From contig JAQFVV010006353.1 of NCBI GenBank assembly GCA_028023455.1, forward strand, positions 2,888,939-2,952,938: a DNA stretch of 64,000 bases. Direction: 5' to 3'. Shown here one piece after another: positions 56,578-64,000 of the stretch (its first letter is position 1; every line of letters starts with the position of its first letter). The DNA is from Epiperipatus broadwayi. Lineage: Eukaryota > Onychophora > Udeonychophora > Euonychophora > Peripatidae. A program made the position numbers and the translations under genes. The notes beneath the pieces were generated by a model. That model did not search any database. It had not been told where the DNA came from and saw only the letters and a program-made list of their open reading frames with translations.

Positions 56578-58284
56578 GATGATGTGAGATTAAAAGATAC
56601 CCTATCTCCTTCGTTATCTGATTGCTAGCCCAGTAAACATTATTCAATTTATTTCATTGTATCTTATTATAATTTAGAGTCATAAATTACTGGCTAATAT
56701 AGTTCTTTAGTCTAACTATGTTATAGATTTCCTGAGTTCTGATTTTTATATTCCTGGATCAACATTGATTCAGCTTTTTAGATTAAGATGTGCTGAACAA
56801 TAGAGTTATTTAGTGTTGTGCTTTTCTATTCCGTCAGAGTTATATTGAGCTATTATAGAGTGTAACTGGATGATGGAAGAGATCAAATTGAAATTATATT
56901 TTGTTAGATGGAATAAATGAAACTCTGCTAGCCTATATCATTTGGTTAATTAATAAATAAGGTTTATATTTTATTTGATAGCTTATAGTATTTCTTCCTT
57001 CATTTATTTATATTCTCTATATGTTATGAACTTTCTGTAACCTTCCACTGAGTGAAGCTGTAAGATAAACATAAGTAAAAGAGTCTCAGCATTAATTATG
57101 AATCAGATAAAGCGATAAATCGTTCTATTCATTTAATAGAACTGGCGCCTAGGGCATTTGCTCGTATAATGTACATGAGCGGTAATGTGTGAGTGGGTTA
57201 TAATATATATGTAAATATCTAAATGTTTATGAATATCTCTAGGTGGATATTTTCTGAATACAATGGTAAAATAATGCTTTCTAGTATTTTTAAAAATTTT
57301 GTGTTGACTGAAAAGATCTGAAGATGATCTATAAACATATGAAACATAGTATCATACGTGATGATATTCATCTTAAAAAAATATTAATACTTTCAAATTT
57401 TTATAGTAAATAGCTATATGTTAGCAACATGTAATTGATGTGCTGATTCAGAACCTACATTACAGATGGCTTAGAGAGAATAGTCAATCATTTTTTCCAA
57501 TAAAAACACTGTATGTAAAAACATTGATATGCATGCTTGATAAATATTGTAACCAACGGCGTTTGATGATCCATGATTCACTACTCTAAACTTTTAAAGA
57601 ATTTTAAACTATCGCTCAGTGTAAAATCATCAAAACCCATTTCTCACCCCACCCATATTTAACAAGAAGCTCTCATTTAGGACATATGACATTATGTACA
57701 ACATAGTTTCATTTATTTTATTCAGTTGGAAATTAATAAATGAACCTTTTATTTAAAAGTCCATTCTTTGTCTTTCATCATAAACAGCTCAGAACCTTAT
57801 ACCAGTATACTGGTTATATTAAAGTGCAATCTATATCGATACTATGAAAAGCTTTTTATATAAACCCAAATGTCACACATGCTTTTTTAAATGACACTAA
57901 TGCACACAGATTTTTGATGTTGCGACATTTTATTATGTAATACCAAAAAGATATAATCATTGGGGTCAACATCATTTTCATCAGGGAAAACCTATTGGAC
58001 AGCTTGTCTTTTATTTTGGTCAACTACTGTTACCAATTGTTATTTTTTTAAATATCAATCTCAATACTTTTGTTTCATAAAGATCACACCCATTTCCAGA
58101 ATCTAAAAAAACTATAGTTTATATGATATGTTATTATCTCCAAGTAAAATCTTGCATGGTTTACTGCAGCAGTGAAGGGTTAGAATCTTGAATCTAAGGT
58201 TTCTGGATCATTACTTCCAACACTCAAACTTCTTATGAAATCCACATAAATAAAACTGTTTAAATTTTTTTTACATTTTATTTC
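56578..58284. other. No gene seen
   Basis: AT-rich DNA. A slightly more GC-rich patch at 57120-57190 ('GAACTGGCGCCTAGGGCATT') gives a short open frame without recognisable features. Confidence 0.4.
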
Positions 58285-58348
58285 AAATTACAATATAACA
58301 ATTCGACAATTGCTAAAACAGAGAATCTTTAATAAAGAATATAACTAT

Positions 58349-58387
58349 TGCCAAGCACTTTCAACTCCAAGAGTCCTTATCAAGGCA
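58349..58387 (-). ncRNA. Hammerhead ribozyme-like motif, family D, with U3-A8 core pair
   Basis: Minus strand: helix I UGCC/GGCA (4 bp), core UUGAUAA, extra G, helix II GACTC/GAGTT (five pairs, one G-U, loop TTG), GAAA, helix III AG/CU with UG loop, U17. All helices are complete; the core differs from consensus only at the paired positions 3 and 8. Confidence 0.55.
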
Positions 58388-58646
58388 GTATAAAAATCCT
58401 ATTTTTCTCCTAATCGATGAATTCAATGTTTCATTGCATTGGCCAGAAACAACTAATCGGAAAGCTGGTTAATTTTGAATTCATAGCACAAGATGAATTT
58501 TGTAAAAGGTATGATTCTTCCTTTAATCTTGCATTTTTTCATATCTTATGCAAAATTCATCTTGTGCTGTGAATTCAAAATTAACCAGATTTCTGATTAG
58601 TTGCTCTTGGCCAAGTCACTTAGGAGAAAAATATGATTTTTTATAC

Positions 58647-58686
58647 TGCCTTGATAAGGACTTGTAGGAGTTGAAAGCTCTTGACA
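58647..58686 (+). ncRNA. Hammerhead-like motif, family D, partner copy
   Basis: Core UUGAUAA, helix II GACTT/GAGTT (with wobbles, loop GTAG), GAAA, AG-CU-CU, U17. Helix I UGCC/GACA has one mismatch. Confidence 0.45.
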
Positions 58687-58760
58687 ATAGTTATTTTATT
58701 TACTAAAGATTCTCTGTTTTAGCAATTGACGAATTGTTATATTGTAATTTATAAGTTGTA

Positions 58761-59649
58761 TTAACAGAAGTATTATATTTATTTAATTTTATTTCAAGAA
58801 TACATATTGTTCCATGCAAAAGCAGTCGTTTCAGTTCCGAATGCAAATGATCATACAAGAGTTTCTTCCGACAAATTCTAGGTTTCAGTATGATGCAAAA
58901 ATGTCCTACAATTCCTTTCCATTTCTTTACATCAAGTATTAAAAAAATATTCCATCAATAAATAAATAATTTAATGGATATTTTCCCTGGGAGTTCATAA
59001 GAAATTTAAATTCTAAATGTGACAGAATTGAATTGTGCTCTGTGGATATTGAGCACCAGAGTGCACCAGTTTCCATTGCATTAAATTGTGCAGACCAAAT
59101 AACCAAGATGCCTCATTACTTGGGATTTTGAACATTAAATATAACAGAGCTATGTGAAATCTATGGACCTTGAGTTCAAACCTAATCCACTCAACCACTG
59201 CACTAACCTAGGCATTTGGTCAATAACCAAATTTTAGTAAAATGAAAAATATTTATTGCTTTACTAGAAATGCTTTTTAGTAAAACTTGATTTTTTTCCC
59301 CTCTCAAATGCATGATGGCAAAGGGTGTGATTATGATTGAGGTTTGGCATTACTTCTTTGATTTACACTAAAATATTGGTTATTTTGTCAAACAACAATT
59401 TTGCATTATCAGTGCATATATCAAAACTGTATCATAATAAATTAAATTCAAAAAACAATTCACCAGTGTGAATAGTTATTTTGTTATTCGATATTCACTC
59501 CATATATTTCTTCTGTTATTAATACCTATAAATTACGACCAATAATTTTTTTAAATTCTCAGCAATAAAATATAAGTAATTCTCAGGTTTATCAAAATTT
59601 GTCACAATAATTTATATTTAATTTTTGCTGTTTTTAGATGGGTATAGAA
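58761..59649. other. No gene seen
   Basis: AT-rich DNA. A patch near 59165-59210 has tRNA-box-like words on the minus strand but the wrong spacing. Confidence 0.4.
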
Positions 59650-60015
59650 AAAATTTTCAAATTTCAAAATAATGTTTTATTCAATATTATTAAAATTAAT
59701 GACCTGACAGAAGATGTGGTAAAAGCCAGATGTTTGGAGCATAGAAAAAAATATTCTTTAAAAACTAACTAATCTAAAATGTTAAAAATACAAGGAATGC
59801 AAGACACACATTTCATAAACTGTAAGATTCAGGATATCACCTCATCACATGATCTCAGAAAAATAACTAATCTTTCTTATTGCATTGCCAAATGTATATC
59901 ACATAATACTAAATCATCCATGTACTTTACTACTGTTACACAGTGCTTTATTTACCACCCTCTTTTACAGTTTACAGTTTCGATTGCAGTTTCAGTTGAA
60001 GTTAGGAGATATAAA

Positions 60016-60056
60016 AGTTCTGAAGAAGATTGCTGGGAGAATCAAAACTGTAAACT
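60016..60056 (+). ncRNA. Hammerhead-like motif, family D, G12 changed
   Basis: AGUU helix I, core CUGAAGA, extra A, helix II GATT..AATC, then AAAA (G12 at 60044 is A), AC-U-GU, A17, AACU. Tandem with 60087-60127. Confidence 0.5.
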
Positions 60057-60086
60057 GTAACTGCAGTTGAAGTTAAGAGATATAAA

Positions 60087-60127
60087 AGTTCTGAAGAAGA
60101 TTGCTGTGGCAATTGAAACTGTAAACT
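60087..60127 (+). ncRNA. Hammerhead ribozyme-like motif, family D, complete
   Basis: Helix I AGUU (60087-60090)/AACU (60124-60127). Core CUGAAGA is at 60091-60097, with an extra A. Helix II GATTGC/GCAATT has six pairs (one G-U, loop TGTG). GAAA is at 60115-60118, helix III is AC/GU with a U loop, and A17 is at 60123. All invariant core bases and all helices are present. The inserted A between A9 and helix II is the one departure from the textbook form. Confidence 0.6.
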
Positions 60128-60395
60128 GTAAAAGAGGGTGGTAAATAAAGCATTGTGTAACAGTAGTAAAGTGCATAGATGATGATCACAGAAAAACTTC
60201 AAAATATGGTTTTATTAAATATTATTAAAATTAATGATATAATAGGAGACATGGTAAAAGCCAGGTACTTAGAGCAAAGAAAAATATTATTTCACAACTA
60301 ATATACCAACTATTCTGAAATTTTGAAAACACAAGAATGCAAAGCAAACATTTCATAACTGTAAGAATCATGTTATCATCACATGATCTCAGTAT

Positions 60396-60840
60396 TATTT
60401 TAAAAATTGTTTGATGTCCGAGGTTATTTGGTTGGATATTGTACACATCACCCAAAGATCCAGGGATTACACATTGAGAAATGTTCATGTAGAATATTTC
60501 CATAGATGCAAGTCCTATAGTTTCTGCCTTGCCTATTCTCTTCACATTTTATCAACTATCTAATGATGGGATGAAACTATGCTTCTAATGGTTTTTCTAT
60601 TTACTTCTTGAATATTGATGACTAGCCTTACATATGTTAGTTATAATTTTAAAAATTTATCCCCCCTCCCCCCATTTGCAATCGAGAATTTTTTCAGTGG
60701 TGTACCTTTAATCCAACTAATTTTAATTTGAGGAGTTGTTAAATGCTTTTAAGTTGAAATGTTTTGTAATTATCATATTAAACCCGATCTTGAAAATTTG
60801 AGTTATTATTAGATTTTTAATTATTTATTACATATTTCAC
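60396..60840. other. No gene seen
   Basis: AT-rich DNA with a C-rich run at 60661-60673. The antisense open frame 60231-60545 is repeat-derived. Confidence 0.4.
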
Positions 60841-60841
60841 T

Positions 60842-60897
60842 GATGAATTCTGCCCTACCTGGGGCAGTATCAGTTTCTGTAGTGGCATTTCTGCCAC
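60842..60897. repeat. Two adjacent stem-loops
   Basis: TGAT...CTGCCC-TACCT-GGGGCAG.ATCA (about 60842-60875), then GTGGCA-TTTC-TGCCAC (about 60882-60897). GC-rich compared with the surroundings. No poly-T terminator and no hammerhead core. Confidence 0.6.
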
Positions 60898-61889
60898 TCA
60901 AACCTGAACCATGAGCAATAAAGGCATGTGAATATTTATTTTACTGTCAAATATTGATAAGGGAAAAATATTATATACATATTACAATGAAACACAGTAA
61001 TTTTAATAACCCTAAAGTGTAATAAAAATAGGTAACTATGAAAGAAATATTGTCATAAGAATTACCTCAGTTAATTTTCGAATTAATTTTTTAATAATGC
61101 TGAAACATTGCCATAGGATAACAAACTTATTTTGGATATTACTTTGTTTTCTAATGATTGTAGTAGACAATTTCACTAAGAAGTCATTTTAAGTGCATTA
61201 CAATTTTTCAATATTTTCTTAGTTTGAATAGAATTAAATGAAATTGAAAGATTAAATAAACTAGTAGAGATATAATACTTCTCTGTTTAAAGTTACTAAA
61301 AATACAGTTTGTTTGTTTCAATCTTTATTGGAACTTAAACAATCTGGGTTGCTAGATCATGCTTTTGTTATATTCATGTTTTATTTATACACCTGGGTCT
61401 TGTTTTATGCGGTAGATAGGTTCCACAGAAAACCCACATTAAAAACAATCACACAAAAATAGACTTAACTTACCTGGAAAAATGAGGGATAGGTTCTGTA
61501 TTTTTCAGAATTCACATAAAAGCAAAGCAACAAGGAAAAATTATTTTAAAATTTGCATTAAAAAAATAAGCAAATAAAGTATGACTAATAAACAATTTCA
61601 AATATTTGAAAAAAATTAATACAAGACAAACTTTTTTTACTTTTTTTTATTAACTACAGTATTTAATTTTACATTTTTATACATATTTTAAACATTACCA
61701 CTAGCGTTTGTTTGTAAACTGGTAAGAAATCAGACTCGATGTGATATGATGTATTGTGGCTTCTCCTTAAATGAAGTCAAGAATCTCTCAGTAATTATAT
61801 ACAGAAAAACCTGTTAGCCACTTTATTTTTATTCGTGATGTGATGTACAACTAGCGCCACTTTTAGTTTTGTGCTGTGTAAATCCTATA
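60898..61889. other. No gene seen
   Basis: AT-rich non-coding DNA. Confidence 0.4.
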
Positions 61890-62290
61890 TTAAAAAAATG
61901 AGATTGTAATCAAAACAAAAAGATTATAAATTATCATTAGAAAGATTATTTTCAGTTTACAAAATCTTCATTATTTATTTTAAAAATCTAAAAGATTATT
62001 TATTTCTGTTAAATATAACAAAATACGGTTTAAAAGTTTAAATTTTTTGAATATTTATTGTGATATTTTTATATGTAAGTATAAATCTATTATTATTATT
62101 ATTATTATTTACTCATTAGTATAAATAGGTTATTTACATAGAAGCTAAAATTCTAAATACAGCTTCAGGCCATATTCATGTTAGCTGCTAATATAACATT
62201 ATATTTTTGAAAAAAAAAAGTTTCAAGTCAAAATAAGTTATTAATAATTTAAATTTCTTGATATCTAATAAATATAGTGAAATATGAAAG
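61890..62290. repeat. Dispersed AT-rich repeat Y copy with (TTA)n
   Basis: Best match to 22380-22790, with an inserted short (TTA)n run at about 62088-62109. Confidence 0.65.
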
Positions 62291-62731
62291 ATATTAAGAA
62301 GAAACATGAAATGCATAACTTCAAAATCACATTAAAATAATCCGCATAAAATGAGATCAAGGTGTATATTTATTTTTATTTCTATTATAAGACAGTAGAT
62401 GGCGATCTGTATGCAAAACTAAATTAGCAGTTGAAATGAATGTTTGACATTTGATAAGGGAGAAAATCATCGTGAAAAATGTAAAATTGGCAATATACAT
62501 TTTCTATAATAACTGTAATATATATCTTTATTTATTTAGGTATTAGCATATTATTATCCAAGTTATTATATTTAAGCCAAGAAACATCACATGATTACCA
62601 TTTCCTATGCTTGCTCTTAACTGTTATTAAAACAGGCAAAATTCTCTATATGTATTGCCATTCAGTGCAAGCCAGAGTAATCAATGGATGCCAGAAGGCT
62701 TGGGCATAAAATCCCCATTTAGTCCCTATTC

Positions 62732-62790
62732 ATCCAATATCCTCAGACTAGTTTCTGGCTTGTGGCCTTTGGCAGTGAAGAGCCTTGAAT
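62732..62790 (-). ncRNA. Hammerhead-like motif, family B, core mutated
   Basis: Minus strand: core CUGCCAA; helix II GGC/GCC with loop CACAA, GAAAC-UA-GUC and UGAGG..UUGGAU intact. Probably inactive. Confidence 0.45.
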
Positions 62791-62860
62791 CTGAGAGCAC
62801 TGCACTTAGACCTTAGGACTATATAAGCTCATGAGCTTGGATTAAAAATATTATAGTGTC

Positions 62861-62919
62861 ATCCAATATCCTCAGATGAGTTTCTGGCTTGTGGCCTTCA
62901 GCAGTGAAGAACCTTGGAT
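62861..62919 (-). ncRNA. Hammerhead-like motif, family B, A6 changed
   Basis: Minus strand: ATCCAA/TTGGAT, core CUGCUGA (A6 to C), helix II GGC/GCC, GAAAC-UC-AUC. Probably inactive. Confidence 0.45.
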
Positions 62920-63086
62920 CTGAGAGCACTGCACTTAGATCTTAGGACTGTATAAGCTGGTGAGCTTGAATTGAAAATATTATAGTGTTTTCAATTTAAG
63001 TCTCATGGTTTTGTAGTTAAGTAGAGATAAAAGGTGGCTGCTGGAGGGTTGCATTAGATCCTAAGATCTAGATGCAGTGCTCTCAG

Positions 63087-63143
63087 ATCCAAGGCTCCTC
63101 ACTGACAAAGGTGACAAGCCAGAAACTAGTCTGGGGATATTGC
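63087..63143 (+). ncRNA. Hammerhead-like motif, family B, G8 changed
   Basis: CCUCA/UGGGG proximal helix I (five pairs), core CUGACAA (G8 to A), GAAAC-UA-GUC. The distal helix is damaged (TTGCAC). Probably inactive. Confidence 0.45.
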
Positions 63144-63339
63144 ACAAGTAGGCACTAGATGGGGATTTTATTTACAAGTCTTCTGGCATCCATTGATTAC
63201 TCTGGCTTGTGCTGAGTGGCAATACGTATAGAGAGTTTTGCCTGTTTTATTATATTTAATTATTATAGTTAGTGATTGGACTTCAATAAAAGCTATATTA
63301 TACTGTACAATAAATCCAGATATCTACAGCTGTATTTCT

Positions 63340-63580
63340 GAAATGGGTGGTTTTTACAGTACTCAAGAATCAGACTCTAGAGCTTAGGACCACATTTGTA
63401 CTCAATTGTGGCATTTCCAGCACACAAACTTTTTATGAATTCCTGAGCAATAAAAAAACATTTGATTAATCACGTGATTTATCACTTGATTATTCATAAA
63501 AAGTTTGAGCACCTGAAGTGGTAGAAAGAACTGTCATCCAAACTGCGATCCATGGACAACAAGATTCAAAATTTGCCACT
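63340..63580. repeat. Repeat G hairpin
   Basis: 'ACAAACTTTTTATGAAT' (from about 63424) opposes 'ATTCATAAAAAGTTTGAGCA' (to about 63512), separated by an AT-rich loop with 'AATCACGTGATT'. Fragments of the same repeat occur near 26740 and 58215. Confidence 0.65.
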
Positions 63581-64000
63581 TCATCATTACATTATTCTAT
63601 GCAGCCATTGATTAAATATAACTGTGAATAAAGAATATCACTTATTTGCATTAAGTAGATACTTTAGTTAAACATAAATTCAATAAATAAATCAAAATGC
63701 TACAAAAGTCGCATAATCCAACCTGATGATTAACTCTCTTGAATGTTTCTTTTACGCCATTATTACTATATAAACATTTTGGAAGCAAGGAAATGATAAA
63801 ATGAATATGAATTATCAATAATGAGAGAAAATTAAATACTGCCTAACCCTATATTAGTAATTATAAATAAAGTAGAAATTCATATAACATTACAATACTA
63901 GTCAAAAAATAAATTTTTACTAAAATTTTTTCACAACCGTGGTTTCATTTACTAACAAATAGACCTTTTTGAGTGAAACTGAACTAAACATAATATATAT
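63581..64000. other. No gene seen
   Basis: AT-rich non-coding DNA to the end of the window. Confidence 0.4.

Larger units (their letters stand above)
58285..58760. repeat. Large palindrome of family D (PLE 3' end-like)
   Basis: Arms of about 210 bp: 'ACAATTCGACAATTGCTAAA' (58300) opposes 'TTTAGCAATTGACGAATTGT' (58738). Inner blocks 'TTTTGAATTCATAGCACAAG' (58473) and 'CTTGTGCTGTGAATTCAAAA' (58581) also oppose, with centre near 58525. Each arm carries a hammerhead-like motif with U3-A8. No endonuclease frame is visible, so only the 3' ends are left. Confidence 0.85.
59650..60395. repeat. Composite family D repeat: direct flanks around a palindrome
   Basis: Direct copies at about 59650-59860 and 60195-60395 ('GTGGTAAAAGCCAGATGTTT' and 'ATGGTAAAAGCCAGGTACTT'; 'ATCACATGATCTCAG' in both) flank a core. 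There 59927-59990 ('CTTTACTACTGTTACACAGT', 'TTACCACCCTCTTTTACAGT') is the near-perfect inverse of 60108-60172. Two tandem hammerhead-like motifs lie inside. Open frames here (59779-60060 and others) are shadows. Confidence 0.8.
62580..63255. repeat. Family B foldback, full length, left arm partly duplicated
   Basis: Ends 'AACATCACATGATTACCATT'...'AAAACAGGCAAAATTCTC' and 'GAGAGTTTTGCCTGTTTTAT'. The left arm's hammerhead block 'ATCCAATATCCTCAGA' to 'GATCTTAGGACT' occurs twice in tandem (62731-62826 and 62860-62950). The right arm has it once (about 63060-63145). The central part ('AGGTGGCTGCTGGAGGGTTG') matches the centre of 26004-26545 in reverse. Confidence 0.85.

Noticed and set aside
57120-57190. 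GC-richer patch with a short open frame
   Set aside because: About 20 codons, no motif and no splice signals strong enough to call an exon.
59165-59215. tRNA-like boxes on the minus strand
   Set aside because: A-box and B-box words are too close together and no acceptor stem is found.

Overview
This is an AT-rich (roughly three-quarters A+T by eye), intron- or intergene-like stretch of animal nuclear DNA. It has no bacterial features and no complete host gene that I can recognise. The organism is an invertebrate metazoan with many Penelope-like elements (PLEs), RTE-type and other LINEs, tRNA-derived SINEs and very long (TA)n and (TCTA)n arrays. A cephalopod or another mollusc, or an arachnid, would fit, but the sequence alone does not settle it.

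Layout. 0-5 kb: LINE 3' ends and a head-to-head pair of a repeat called here family A. 6-6.7 kb: a (TCTA)n array. 7.8-8.7 kb: a head-to-head pair of PLE 3' ends with a GIY-YIG endonuclease frame. 9-12.5 kb: family A, a decayed LINE and foldback repeats of family B. 12.5-18.4 kb: segmentally duplicated AT-rich repeats, one copy split by an RTE-type LINE, and a tandem duplication carrying a tRNA-Gly-like insertion. 18.5-31.2 kb: foldback families B and C, a second PLE endonuclease fragment (21.3 kb) and a SINE. 31.8-34.7 kb: an unidentified coding-like frame, then a second head-to-head PLE pair. 35-41.7 kb: tandem duplications and SINEs. 42.2-42.8 kb: the best preserved PLE endonuclease frame. 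43-58 kb: almost featureless AT-rich DNA with microsatellites and one weak signal-peptide-like exon candidate. 58.3-63.5 kb: more PLE-type palindromes and a large family B foldback.

The unifying signal is the hammerhead ribozyme. Four repeat families (A, B, C, D) each contain a motif that folds by hand into a hammerhead: CUGANGA core, helix II, GAAA, a 2-3 bp helix III with a tiny loop, a UH cleavage position and a helix I with an internal bulge or loop. About thirty copies, most of them decayed, lie on both strands. The family D motif sits 41-70 nt downstream of the stop codon of PLE GIY-YIG frames, which ties it to PLE 3' ends. Hammerhead motifs are established in PLEs of many animals. What looks unusual here is that several distinct families sit together in 64 kb, mostly inside head-to-head palindromes, and that family D copies appear to exchange the core 3-8 base pair (C-G, A-U, U-A). 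All folds are mine by eye; no search or folding program was run.
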